Numbered from the stretch's first letter, positions 22,238 to 30,597 are shown. The stretch: 34,193 nt of DNA from JAFGED01 sp964551295 (GCA_964551295.1 CAZKDJ010000020.1:1-34193); one strand, 5' to 3'. Numbers and translations are program-made. The notes: a model not told the origin generated them from the sequence alone.

Positions 22238-23456
22238 CTACTCCTCCGCCTCCGGCATGGCCGCCGGCACGGCCGCCTGCACCGCTTCCAGCACGATCTC
22301 GGTGATGTCCTTGACCCGCATGCGCACGCGCTCAACGCGGGCAGCGGCAGCCAAAGTGCGCTCGCACTGCTGGCAGGCCGAAACGAGCGTCCCGGCCCCC
22401 ACCTCGACCGCCTGGCGGACGCGGTTGTGCGCCACCGCCCGGCTCACCTCCGGCGCCAAGCTCTCCAGGTTGCCGCCGCCCCCACAACAGTGAGAGCTGT
22501 CGCGATTCTCAGCCATCTCGACCAGGCGCAGGCCCGGAATCTGGGCCAGGACACGGCGCGGAGCCTCGATAACGCCGCCCTTGCCGCCCCAGGTCGCACG
22601 GATCGTGGTACGTCACCGTCTCGTTTACCTCGTGCAGCTTCAGAACGCCCGCCTCCAACAGGTCGGCCAGGAACTCGGTAGCGTGCTGCACCTCCAGCCC
22701 CAAGTCTTGCAGCTTTTCCACCCCCAGTGCAGCGGGGTAGGAGTGTTTCCAAAAATGAAAACAGGAGGCGCACGCCGTCACGACCTTCTTTGCGCCCATC
22801 GCCCGCACGGCCTCGACGTTGTGCCGGATCAACTCAGTGGCGCGGTCCAACTCACCGTTGACGAACATCGGGTAGCCGCAGCACCACTCGGCCCCGCCCA
22901 GCAGCGCGTAATCCACCTCCGCGCGATCGAGTATCTGCGCGAACGCCTGGGGTACCTTGTAGCTGCGCGGATAGAACGAGCTGACGCAGCCGACGAAATA
23001 GGCCACCTCCGCCCGCTCCTTGTCCAGACCGGTGGGCGGCGCGGGGAGATTATCGGCCCAGATCAGCCGCCCCGCGTTCTCCTCGGCCGAGATGTTGCGA
23101 TACTGGGCAATGTGGGCGTCCAGGTCGGCCAGCACGTCGGGCAGCAGCCCCAGACCGGCCAACTCGCCCCGCGTCAGCTCCAGGATGCGGTCCACCGCCA
23201 CCCCGCTGGGACAGACAAACGTGCATGCCCCGCAAAGCAGACAGCGAAAGAAGGCCGCAGCGTAACCGTCCGAAGGCTCCTCCAGCAGCCCTTCCTTGAG
23301 CGCTCGCACCAGGGCCACGCGGGCGCGGGGCGAGTCGGTCTCGTTCAGACTTTCGCGATAGCCAGGGCAAGCTGCCAGGCACAGGCCACAACGGGCGCAG
23401 TGCAGCGTCTCCTCCTCGAGGGAGCGTTGCGGCGGATCAGCGATTGGCTTGTTCAA
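22238..23456 (-). pseudogene. glcF: Glycolate oxidase iron-sulfur subunit, single frameshift
   Basis: A TTG start at 23456 follows AGGAGG across the gckA stop. The N-terminal part has two 4Fe-4S motifs, HCARCGLCLAACPGY and CLLCGACTFVCPSGV. A first CCG domain follows (FVGCVSSFYPRSYK, then GAEWCCGYPMF, ACASCFHFW). The second CCG domain starts at VTYHDPCDLGRQG but loses frame near 22576-22592. It resumes in another frame as MAENRDSSHCCGGGGNLESL to 22238. One extra base in the run CCGCCCTTGCCGCCCC (plus strand) explains it. Corrected length is about 405 residues, normal for GlcF. It is either a recent inactivation or a sequence error in a C/G-rich run. The operon around it is intact, so an error is quite possible. 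Confidence 0.85.
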
Positions 23457-23469
23457 GACTTCAGTCCTC

Positions 23470-24753
23470 CTACCCCACCAACACAAACAACAAGTCGTTC
23501 ACGTTCGTCCCCGTCTGGCCGGTGCGGATCAAGTCACCCAGTCCATCGAAAAAACGACAACTGTCATTGGCCTCCAATGCCGACCGGGCATCGAGACCCC
23601 GTTCGCGGGCGCGGGCCATGGTCTCCCCGGTGACGATCGCGCCTGCAGCATCGGTGGGGCCATCGGTGCCGTCGGTGGCCAGCGCCATTATCAACACACC
23701 TGGCCAGCCGTCAAGTGCCAGGGCCGCCGCCAGAGCCAGCTCCTGATTGCGCCCGCCCTTTCCCTCTCCACGTACCGTCACCGTCGTCTCGCCACCCCAC
23801 ACCAGGCAGGCCGGCGGAGATAGCGGATCACCGTCAGCACAGATGCCTTTGGCCAATGCCGCCGCGACCCGCCCCACTTCCCGCGCCTCTCCCTCGACAT
23901 AGGTGCTCAATAACAGCGCGTTGAACCCCAAGTCACGCGCTTTCTCCACCGCCGCCTGTGCCGCCAGCCGATTGGAGCCGACGACGACGTTTTGCACCCT
24001 CTCAAAGATCGAATCGCCCGGCTTGGGCGTCTCCTGGAGAGACGGTGGTTCGGAGATCCCATATCGCGCCAGCACCTCCTGCGCATCCGCGGACGGTGTC
24101 GAGTCGGGCACCGTGGGGCCGGAGGCGATGACGTCGAGCGGGTCGCCGACCACGTCGGAAAGGACGAGGGCGACCAACCGGGCCGGAGCAGCCAAGCGAG
24201 CCAGGTTGCCGCCCTTTACACCCGAGCAATGCTTGCGCACGGAGTTGACCTCGTTGATCGTCGCGCCGCAGCGGAGGAGCGCATCGGTGAGGGCCTGAAG
24301 GTCGGTCAAGGTGAGCCCCGGCACGGGCAGCGTCAGCAGCGCCGATCCCCCACCGGAGATGATGCAGATGACCAAATCGCGCTCCGTGGCTCGGCTGGCC
24401 AGATCGGCGACGGCCCGCGCACCGCACACCGAGTTCTCGTCGGGCACCGGGTGCCCCGCTTCGATCACCCGAAACCGGGGGGCCGACCAGCTGCTAGCGT
24501 GCCCGTACTTGGTCACCACCACGCCCTGGGTCAGCCGCTCGCCCAGGATGGCGGCGATAGCATCCGCCATCGGCACTGCGGCCTTCCCGCCCCCGACGAC
24601 GAATACGCGCTCACACTCGCCCAGATCGTAGCATTGATCGGCAACACACAACACGTCTCCCTCCCGGCAGACGTGCCGGCGTATCGCGCTGGCCGGATCG
24701 ACGGCGGCCAGCGCAGCACATTGCAATTCGAAAGCAGCGGCGTAAAAGTCCAT
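23470..24753 (-). CDS. gckA: Glycerate 2-kinase (GckA/MOFRL family)
   Basis: A 427-residue cytoplasmic kinase that phosphorylates D-glycerate to 2-phosphoglycerate. The N-terminal domain has VFVVGGGKAAVPMADAI, IEAGHPVPDENSV, ICIISGGGSALLTLPVPG and NSVRKHCSGVKGGNLARL. The C-terminal MOFRL domain has VWGGETTVTVRGEGKGGRNQ and ALATDGTDGPTDAAGAIV. It is first in the minus-strand operon with glcF and glcD, and is preceded by a strong promoter 11 bases upstream of the ATG. No Shine-Dalgarno is visible, so translation is probably nearly leaderless. With glcDF it suggests glycolate to glyoxylate to glycerate to glycolysis. The glyoxylate carboligase and tartronate reductase steps are not in the window. 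Confidence 0.92.
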   Translation of the reverse strand: MDFYAAAFELQCAALAAVDPASAIRRHVCREGDVLCVADQCYDLGECERVFVVGGGKAAVPMADAIAAILGERLTQGVVVTKYGHASSWSAPRFRVIEAGHPVPDENSVCGARAVADLASRATERDLVICIISGGGSALLTLPVPGLTLTDLQALTDALLRCGATINEVNSVRKHCSGVKGGNLARLAAPARLVALVLSDVVGDPLDVIASGPTVPDSTPSADAQEVLARYGISEPPSLQETPKPGDSIFERVQNVVVGSNRLAAQAAVEKARDLGFNALLLSTYVEGEAREVGRVAAALAKGICADGDPLSPPACLVWGGETTVTVRGEGKGGRNQELALAAALALDGWPGVLIMALATDGTDGPTDAAGAIVTGETMARARERGLDARSALEANDSCRFFDGLGDLIRTGQTGTNVNDLLFVLVG

Positions 24754-24764
24754 CGCAGTATGCC

Positions 24765-24793
24765 TGTATACTACAGGCCAGATGGGTTGTCAA
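24765..24793 (-). promoter_or_regulatory. Promoter of the gckA-glcF-glcD operon
   Basis: On the minus strand, TTGACA (plus 24788-24793), a 17-base spacer, and TATACA (plus 24765-24770). The -10 ends 11 bases before the gckA ATG, so the leader would be about 3-5 bases. Confidence 0.75.
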
Positions 24794-24800
24794 GCACAGG

Positions 24801-24829
24801 TTGACGGCCTCCCTCTCCTGTGGTATCCT
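24801..24829 (+). promoter_or_regulatory. Divergent promoter for the PP-loop gene
   Basis: TTGACG at 24801-24806, a 17-base spacer, and TATCCT at 24824-24829. The ATG is at 24838, so transcription would start on or within two bases of it. No ribosome site precedes the ATG. The -35 boxes of this and the gckA promoter are 7 bases apart. Confidence 0.65.
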
Positions 24830-24837
24830 CCTGGCTG

Positions 24838-25869
24838 ATGAGTGACAGGGAACAGATCAAAGCCGTGGGTATGCTTTCAGGCGGACTTGACAGCGTACTT
24901 GCCACACGCCTGATAAAGGATCAAGGCATCCGAGTCACCGCTCTAAACTTTCGTACCGGCTTTTCCTACCCCCGGCGGGACCGCGAAACGGGCGAACGCC
25001 TACCCTCCGATGCCGAACGAGCTGCAAAGATGCTGGACGTGCCGCTGGAGATCATCGACGTTCCCGAGGACTATATCTCGGTCGTGCTGCATCCACGCTT
25101 TGGCTACGGATCGGGGATGAATCCCTGTATAGACTGCCGCATCTTTTTGCTGCGCCAGGCCAAGGTCTGGATGGAAGAGCACGGCCATCACTTTGTCTTC
25201 ACCGGCGAGGTCGTGGGCCAGCGGCCCAAAAGCCAGATGCGCCCCACCCTGCGCACCGTCGAAAGAGAAAGCGGCCTGGAGGGTTACCTGCTGCGCCCGC
25301 TCTCGGCCAAGCTGCTCGACCCGACCATTCCAGAGCAGCGCGGTTGGGTGGACCGGGAGAAATTGTACGCCATCAGCGGACGCGGGCGCAAAGTGCAGAT
25401 AGCGCTGGCAAAACAGCTCGGCATCACCGAATATGTGCAGCCCTCCGGCGGCTGCTGCACCCTGATCCACCGAGTCTATTCCCGCCGGTTGCGCGACTTT
25501 CTAGACCACGAGGGCGAGGAGGCGCTGACCACCGCTCAGGTACAACTCCTGGCAGTGGGCCGTCACCTACGATTGAACTCGGGACGCAAGGTCGTCGTCG
25601 GGCGGCGCGAGCGGGAGAACGACTATTTGGCATCCTGCGGCGTGCAGGGCGTCCTACTCACGACGCCCAATCACCCCGGCCCGGTGACGCTCGTGCCCGG
25701 CGAGCCTTCCCAAGAGGAAATCGAACAGGCTGCACGCATCACCGCCGGCTACTCCGACGGCAAGAGTGAGCCCGCTATACACGTCGAGGTGCGCCGCGAT
25801 GGCAGCTCGGTCGAGATGATGACCGTCACGCCGATGGCGCAGAGAGAAGCACAGGCGATGATGGTATAG
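24838..25869 (+). CDS. PP-loop ATPase, tRNA thiolase-like
   Basis: A 343-residue protein with the PP-loop ATP-pyrophosphatase signature SGGLDS at residues 14-19. Paired cysteines in MNPCIDCRIFLL and SGGCCTL could be catalytic or bind Fe-S. A GEVVGQRPKSQ segment follows the first pair. The pattern is like predicted tRNA 2- or 4-thiouridine synthases (TrmU/ThiI-related) that adenylate a tRNA uridine before sulfur insertion. The C-terminal 100 residues (LRLNSGRKVVVGRRERENDY and LLTTPNHPGPVTLVPG) look like the small DUF814/NFACT-R-like domain found with such proteins. The exact base modified is not deducible. The ATG at 24838 was chosen because a promoter places the transcript start there. Confidence 0.75.
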   Translation: MSDREQIKAVGMLSGGLDSVLATRLIKDQGIRVTALNFRTGFSYPRRDRETGERLPSDAERAAKMLDVPLEIIDVPEDYISVVLHPRFGYGSGMNPCIDCRIFLLRQAKVWMEEHGHHFVFTGEVVGQRPKSQMRPTLRTVERESGLEGYLLRPLSAKLLDPTIPEQRGWVDREKLYAISGRGRKVQIALAKQLGITEYVQPSGGCCTLIHRVYSRRLRDFLDHEGEEALTTAQVQLLAVGRHLRLNSGRKVVVGRRERENDYLASCGVQGVLLTTPNHPGPVTLVPGEPSQEEIEQAARITAGYSDGKSEPAIHVEVRRDGSSVEMMTVTPMAQREAQAMMV

Positions 25870-25871
25870 CC

Positions 25872-26633
25872 ATGAAAAAGGCCGATTATGCCAAGATCGC
25901 CCTATCCTACGACAAAGGAGCATCGCTATCGCAACAAAACATTGACCTGTGGCTAGAGCTAATTGCAAAGCACCCAGGGGCAACAGTTGGTGCCAGGGTG
26001 CTTGATCTGGGCTGCGGGACCGGGCGGTTCGCGCTGCCGATGGCCCGACAGTTGGGGTTTCGCGTGACCGGGGTAGATGTCTACGAGGAAATGCTCGCCA
26101 AGGCGCGGGAGAAAGATGCCGCCGGACTGGTAGCGTGGGATCGCCAGGAAGCCGAACGGCTGACATACTCCGATGGTTCCTTCGACATAGTCTTCATGTC
26201 GCATCTACTGCACCACCTGGCCTCACCACCAAAAGCCATTGGAGAGTGCAAGCGGGTTCTCAAGACACCGGGCACGATACTCGTCCGATACGGAGACATC
26301 GAGAAAATCCGCGGCGACGTCGTGCACGCACTCTTCCCCGAGGCACTTGCTATCGACGAAGCCAGAACGCCGACTATCAAGCTGGTAGAGACATGGCTGA
26401 GAGGGGCCGGCTTCGCGGGCGTCACGTCGGAAGAAGTGGTACAGCAATCTTATCAGGCAGGCATCGATCGGCTGAACGCCATCAAATTCAAGAACACCTC
26501 TGTCCTGACTCTGATCTCACAGGAAGCGTACGAAGCGGGCATTCAAGCCCTGGTGGGATATATCGAAAGTAGCCCCAATGATCCCCGGCTGCTGTTCGAC
26601 AGGCTGACACTGACGATCGGTTTCAAGAACTGA
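25872..26633 (+). CDS. Class I SAM-dependent methyltransferase
   Basis: A 253-residue protein beginning 2 bases after the upstream stop. Motif I VLDLGCGTGRFAL, the acidic GVDVYEEML, an EAERLTYSDGSFDIVF motif, and the post-motif MSHLLHHL identify a methyltransferase-11 type Rossmann domain in residues 40-145. The remainder (about 150-253) is helical and may define the substrate, which I cannot name. It is probably co-transcribed with the PP-loop gene. Confidence 0.88.
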   Translation: MKKADYAKIALSYDKGASLSQQNIDLWLELIAKHPGATVGARVLDLGCGTGRFALPMARQLGFRVTGVDVYEEMLAKAREKDAAGLVAWDRQEAERLTYSDGSFDIVFMSHLLHHLASPPKAIGECKRVLKTPGTILVRYGDIEKIRGDVVHALFPEALAIDEARTPTIKLVETWLRGAGFAGVTSEEVVQQSYQAGIDRLNAIKFKNTSVLTLISQEAYEAGIQALVGYIESSPNDPRLLFDRLTLTIGFKN

Positions 26634-26720
26634 GACATGGCCATTTTCCACATTTTCTATCTCAACATGAATTTACTACAAAAATCAGCCCGACGACGAC
26701 GAACTCGCCCAAACCCCAAT

Positions 26721-26749
26721 TTGCCCTCGGTGCAGGGTTAGAGTATAAT
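26721..26749 (+). promoter_or_regulatory. Promoter for the OmpR-type regulator
   Basis: TTGCCC at 26721-26726, a 17-base spacer, and a perfect TATAAT at 26744-26749, about 53 bases before the GTG start. The stretch 26634-26720 shows no gene. Confidence 0.7.
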
Positions 26750-26802
26750 GGGAGTTGCCTCGTGAAATACCACAAGCGGCGAGAAAAGGGAGAATCCAGT
26801 AA

Positions 26803-27486
26803 GTGGCATCAACCCCCACGATCTTGCTCATAGAAGGCAGAAAGCCCTCCACAGAGCACCTGACCCCCATTCTTAAAGGCCAGGGATATAACGTCATCAC
26901 GACCAGCACGCGCAGAGATTCCCTGGCTACAGCTCAAAAAGTGCTCCCTGCCGTGATCGTGTTGGATGCTCCTTCGCTGCGCTTTGCTGGCCGGCGCTTT
27001 TGCAAAGCGCTTCAGGATATATACCTCGAAGTCCCGGTGTTGATGCTGTTGCCGGAGGGAGCCAAGATAGACCGCAGCGACGGCGCGCGCGCACACCTGC
27101 GACATCCCTTTTCCGCCAAGAAGCTGACCAATCGTATAACCCGGCTATTGCCCGTCCCGGACGACAAAGTGCTCAAGGTGGGCAATATCATCCTCAACCT
27201 CAAGCAGCGGTGCGTCGTCTGCGGCAAGCGCGAGAGCAACCTCACGCCCAAGCAGGCAGCTCTTCTTGAGATCTTTATGCGACACCCGGGAGAGGTTCTG
27301 ACTCGTGGATTCCTGATGAAACAGGTATGGGACACCGATTACGTGGGCGATACGCGAACCCTCGAAGTCCACATCCATTGGTTGCGCAAGGCGATCGAAG
27401 AAGACGCTGGGGCGCCAACGCTTTTGCGCACAGTCCGCCGTGTGGGGTACCGTTTCGATGCCCCAGAGAAGAAAAAGGGGCAGTAA
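26803..27486 (+). CDS. OmpR/PhoB-type regulator with atypical receiver
   Basis: A 227-residue protein with a GTG start. Residues 5-118 are a receiver-like domain in which the expected acidic pair is E11/G12. D55 (VIVLDAPS) is kept, and the switch lysine position is His in LRHPFSAKKL. Residues 125-222 are a winged-helix DNA-binding domain (LTPKQAALLEIFMRHPGEVL, VWDTDYVGDTRTLEVHIHWL, TVRRVGYRF). A CVVC pair near residue 140 precedes the wing. Loss of the second acidic residue and of Lys suggests phosphorylation-independent or unusual signalling. It ends about 190 bases before rpsB. No histidine kinase is adjacent. Its targets are unknown. Confidence 0.85.
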   Translation: MASTPTILLIEGRKPSTEHLTPILKGQGYNVITTSTRRDSLATAQKVLPAVIVLDAPSLRFAGRRFCKALQDIYLEVPVLMLLPEGAKIDRSDGARAHLRHPFSAKKLTNRITRLLPVPDDKVLKVGNIILNLKQRCVVCGKRESNLTPKQAALLEIFMRHPGEVLTRGFLMKQVWDTDYVGDTRTLEVHIHWLRKAIEEDAGAPTLLRTVRRVGYRFDAPEKKKGQ

Positions 27487-27518
27487 AAAGCACCTCAGAC
27501 TCTGGCGCTTGCATCTAT

Positions 27519-27539
27519 CCCTGAACTGAGCTTGTCGAA
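27519..27539. repeat. CCTGAGCTTGTCGAA-type dispersed repeat
   Basis: CCCTGAACTGAGCTTGTCGA (from 27519) is the widely dispersed short repeat that I recognise, in its other orientation, as TTCGACAAGCTCAG. It overlaps the rpsB -35 box. Confidence 0.55.
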
Positions 27540-27559
27540 ATCACACTTTGTGGTAAAAT
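27532..27559 (+). promoter_or_regulatory. Promoter of the rpsB operon
   Basis: TTGTCG at 27532-27537, a 16-base spacer, and TAAAAT at 27554-27559. The transcript would start near 27566. Confidence 0.5.
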
Positions 27560-27565
27560 CTAGCA

Positions 27566-27672
27566 CTAATAACACACGTCTCTTGACCAACGTGAGCGTG
27601 CCGGGCCACAGCCACCCCGGTCTCTCGGCGGAATGATGGAGACGGAGGTTAAAACAATATAGGAGGTCCTCT
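27566..27672 (+). promoter_or_regulatory. Structured leader of rpsB
   Basis: About 107 untranslated bases with two adjacent stems, CCGGG (27601-27605) with CCCGG (27616-27620), and GTCTC (27620-27624) with GAGAC (27639-27643). A strong AGGAGG follows at about 27661-27666. It may carry S2 autoregulation as in other bacteria, but I see no known motif. Confidence 0.35.
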
Positions 27673-28629
27673 ATGGCTGTCGTTTCCATGAAAGCACTCC
27701 TGGAGACAGGCGTGCACTTCGGTCATCGCACTCAGCGCTGGAACCCGAAGATGAAACCTTACATCTTCACCGAGCGCAACGGAGTGCATATCATAGATCT
27801 GCAGCAGACAATCACAGCAATTGAAGGTGCCTACAAGCTAATCAGGGATACTGTTGCCCAGGGAGGCACAGTGCTCTTTGTAGGCACAAAGCGGCAAGCA
27901 CAAGAAACAATCGCACAAGAAGCAGAGCGCTGCGGCATGCCCTACGTCAGCGAGCGTTGGCTGGGGGGCACCTTGACCAACTGGCGCACCATTCGGAAGC
28001 GCATCGACTACCTACTCAACCTGGAAGCCCGCCGCGACAGGGGAGATTTCGATCTCCTGAAAAAGAAGGAGGCCCTGGGTCTGCAGCGTCAGATTGAGAA
28101 GCTGAACGTTCGGCTGGGAGGCATCCGCGAGATGCGCGACCTCCCTGACTTGGTCTTTGTCATCGACGTAAAACGAGAAGATACAGCGGTCAAAGAAGCT
28201 AACAAGCTGGGTATCCCGGTTATCGCGGTCGTCGACACGAATTGCGACCCCGATCCAATCTATCACATCATTCCCGCCAACGACGACGCGATCCGCGCGA
28301 TCAAACTGATCACCGCCAAAATGGCCGACGCTGCTCTAGAAGGAATGGCTCAGCGCAAGGCCTACGAACCGGAAGAGGCCGAGGTCGAAGAAATCGCCAT
28401 CGAGGATGAAAAATACCTGAGCGCGGCCACACTGGCCCGCTTGAAGGAACTATCCTTCGAAGAAGGGACCGAACCCGCGGCCGAAGAGGCCGAGGCCGAA
28501 GAGGCCGAGGGAGAGGACACGCCGGAAGAGGCTCAAGCCGCAGAAGAAAAAGTGACGGCGGACAGCGCGGAAGCCGAAGAGACCGCGCAAGACGCCAAAG
28601 AAAATGTAGAGGAAGAGCAAGCAGATTAG
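27673..28629 (+). CDS. rpsB: 30S ribosomal protein S2
   Basis: A 318-residue small-subunit ribosomal protein. Conserved S2 features are MKALLETGVHFGHRTQRWNP, FVGTKRQAQETIAQEAERCG, YVSERWLGGTLTNWRTI, and LVFVIDVKREDTAVKEANKL with GIPVIAVVDTNCDPDPI. Typical S2 ends near residue 230. Here residues 229-318 form a strongly acidic Glu/Ala tail (AEEAEAEEAEGEDTPEEAQ and more). The start has an AGGAGG site. It heads the classical rpsB-tsf-pyrH-frr series. Confidence 0.97.
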   Translation: MAVVSMKALLETGVHFGHRTQRWNPKMKPYIFTERNGVHIIDLQQTITAIEGAYKLIRDTVAQGGTVLFVGTKRQAQETIAQEAERCGMPYVSERWLGGTLTNWRTIRKRIDYLLNLEARRDRGDFDLLKKKEALGLQRQIEKLNVRLGGIREMRDLPDLVFVIDVKREDTAVKEANKLGIPVIAVVDTNCDPDPIYHIIPANDDAIRAIKLITAKMADAALEGMAQRKAYEPEEAEVEEIAIEDEKYLSAATLARLKELSFEEGTEPAAEEAEAEEAEGEDTPEEAQAAEEKVTADSAEAEETAQDAKENVEEEQAD

Positions 28630-28684
28630 GTGCTTCGTACCTACACACCGCTTGAAAACCGAATCAGAGAGGGGAGAACGGACG

Positions 28685-29293
28685 TTGGAAATCACCACTG
28701 CAATGGTCAAAGAGCTACGAGAGACGACGAGCGCCGGCGTGCTAGAATGCCGCAAAGCGCTGGAAGCCTGTGAGGGTGATCTTGAACAGGCAGCCGCTCG
28801 ACTACGTGAAAAGGGCCTGGCCACAGTTGCCAAAAAATCTAGCCGCGAGGCCTCCGAAGGGACAATAGAGGCCTACGTTCACTCTGACATGGCAGGCAGC
28901 CGATTAGGCGTGCTGTTGGAGCTAAACTGCGAGACTGATTTCGTCGCCAAGACGGACGAGTTCAAACAACTGGCCCACGATCTGGCACTCCACATCTCCT
29001 TTGCTGCCCCACAGTATTCCACCCGCGATGACGTGCCGGAGTCAGTCGTCGAGAGCGAGAAAGCCGACTACCGCGCCCAGGCCCTGGAAGAGGGCAAGCC
29101 CGAAAAGATCGTCGATCGCATCGTCGAGGGCCGTCTGGAAAAGTTCTACCAAGACATATGCATTATGGAGCAACCCTTCATAAAGGACGAGGATAAAACC
29201 ATTCAGGATCTGATCAACGATGCCATCGCCAAGATGGGCGAAAACATCGTCTTGCGCCGCTTTGTACGCTATCAAGTAGGGGAAACCGTGTAG
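28685..29293 (+). CDS. tsf: Elongation factor Ts
   Basis: A 202-residue GDP/GTP exchange factor for EF-Tu. The N-terminal UBA-like segment ITTAMVKELRETTSAGVLEC is followed by RKALEACEGDLEQAA, the TDFVAKTDEFKQLAHDLALH core, and a single C-terminal EF-Ts domain with IMEQPFIKDEDKTI. It is the short form (the E. coli protein is about 280 residues). The TTG at 28685 matches the family start (MEITTAMVKEL) and follows GAGGGGAG. The ATG at 28703 is the alternative. Confidence 0.95.
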   Translation: MEITTAMVKELRETTSAGVLECRKALEACEGDLEQAAARLREKGLATVAKKSSREASEGTIEAYVHSDMAGSRLGVLLELNCETDFVAKTDEFKQLAHDLALHISFAAPQYSTRDDVPESVVESEKADYRAQALEEGKPEKIVDRIVEGRLEKFYQDICIMEQPFIKDEDKTIQDLINDAIAKMGENIVLRRFVRYQVGETV

Positions 29294-29297
29294 CGCA

Positions 29298-30011
29298 ATG
29301 GTCGCCAAATACAAGCGCGTCCTACTCAAACTAGGTGGAGAGGCGCTGGCCAGCCCTGGAGGCTACGGCATCAGTCCGCATATGGCGGAGGAAGTCGCCG
29401 CCAAGGTATCGGCAGTGCGCGACCTGGAGATAGAAGTTGCCATCGTCCTGGGAGCAGGCAACATCTGGCGGGGCAAAGACGGCCTGGTGCATGGGATGGA
29501 TCGTGCCACGGCCGACCACATGGGTATGCTGGCGACGGTGATGAACGCCCTGGCCCTAGCCGACGCGTTGGAGCGGATGGGGGTCACCACCCGCGTGCAG
29601 ACCGCCATCGAGATGCGCGCCTTCGCCGAGCCGTACATCCGGCTGAGGGCAATCCGCCACCTGGAAAAAGGGCGCGTTGTCATTATCGGAGGTGGCACAG
29701 GCAACCCGTACTTTACGACCGACACGGCCGCAGCGCTCAGAGCCATGGAAATTGATGCCGACCTTTTGATCAAGGCTACAAAGGTAGACGGCGTTTACTC
29801 TGAGGATCCACACGAGAACCCCGACGCCGAGCGCTTTGACCATCTGACTTATATGCGGGCACTTGAGATACGCGTGGGCGTGATGGACGCCACAGCCATC
29901 TCGCTGTGTATGGAAAACGACATGCCCATTCTCGTGCTCAACCTATGGCAGCCGCACAGCCTAGAGCGAGCTATGAAGGGTGAAGACATAGGAACCCTGA
30001 TCTCTCGATAG
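29298..30011 (+). CDS. pyrH: Uridylate kinase
   Basis: A 237-residue amino-acid-kinase family UMP kinase, phosphorylating UMP to UDP. It shows KRVLLKLGGEALASPGGYGI, IVLGAGNIWRGKDGL, GGGTGNPYFTTDTAAALRA, and the UMP-binding LLIKATKVDGVYSEDP. A gap of 4 bases from tsf indicates a shared transcript. GxGNIxRG and the length are normal for the family. Confidence 0.96.
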   Translation: MVAKYKRVLLKLGGEALASPGGYGISPHMAEEVAAKVSAVRDLEIEVAIVLGAGNIWRGKDGLVHGMDRATADHMGMLATVMNALALADALERMGVTTRVQTAIEMRAFAEPYIRLRAIRHLEKGRVVIIGGGTGNPYFTTDTAAALRAMEIDADLLIKATKVDGVYSEDPHENPDAERFDHLTYMRALEIRVGVMDATAISLCMENDMPILVLNLWQPHSLERAMKGEDIGTLISR

Positions 30012-30039
30012 CGTTAATCAATCACATAGGATTGCCATC

Positions 30040-30597
30040 ATGATTAAGGAATTGCTCGGCGAGACAAAAGACCGTATGGAAAAGGCCATCCAGGCGCTGG
30101 AAGCCAAGCTGCGCACAATTCGCACTGGCCGCGCCTCACCGGCCCTGGTCGAGCAGGTCATGGTCGACTACTATGGCACGCCCACGCCACTCCAGCAATT
30201 GGCAGTCATATCGGCCCCAGAGCCCCAGTTGCTCACCATCCGACCCTATGATCCGGGGTCCTTGGGAGACATCGAGCGCGGGATCCTCAAGTCTGAGCTA
30301 GGCCTGACACCCTCCAACGACGGCAAACTCATTCGCCTCCCCATTCCACGCCTGACCGAGGAACGCAGACAGGAGATGGCCAAGATGGTACGCCAGCGCG
30401 TTGAGGAGGGAAAGATAGCGCTACGGAACATTCGCCGCGAGGCCTTGGACGACCTGCGTGATTTTGAAAAGGAGAAGCTTGTCCCCGAAGACGAGTTTTA
30501 CACCGCCAAAGACGATCTTCAGGAACTCACAGACGAGTATGGCGAAAAGATGGACGAGATCAGCGAGCGCAAGCAACGGGAGATTCTTGAAAGCTAG
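30040..30597 (+). CDS. frr: Ribosome recycling factor
   Basis: A 185-residue two-domain factor that splits post-termination ribosomes with EF-G. Standard pattern: LRTIRTGRASPALVEQVMVD, YYGTPTPLQQLAVISAPEPQ, IPRLTEERRQEMAKMV and VRNIRREA-like RNIRREALDDL. The length is normal for the family. It lies between pyrH and uppS, as in many bacteria. Confidence 0.97.
   Translation: MIKELLGETKDRMEKAIQALEAKLRTIRTGRASPALVEQVMVDYYGTPTPLQQLAVISAPEPQLLTIRPYDPGSLGDIERGILKSELGLTPSNDGKLIRLPIPRLTEERRQEMAKMVRQRVEEGKIALRNIRREALDDLRDFEKEKLVPEDEFYTAKDDLQELTDEYGEKMDEISERKQREILES

Noticed and set aside
22509..23486. Treating the 325-codon frame as a complete short GlcF
   Set aside because: Its last 20 residues lose the CCG pattern, and the missing CCGGGG motif is present immediately downstream in another frame.
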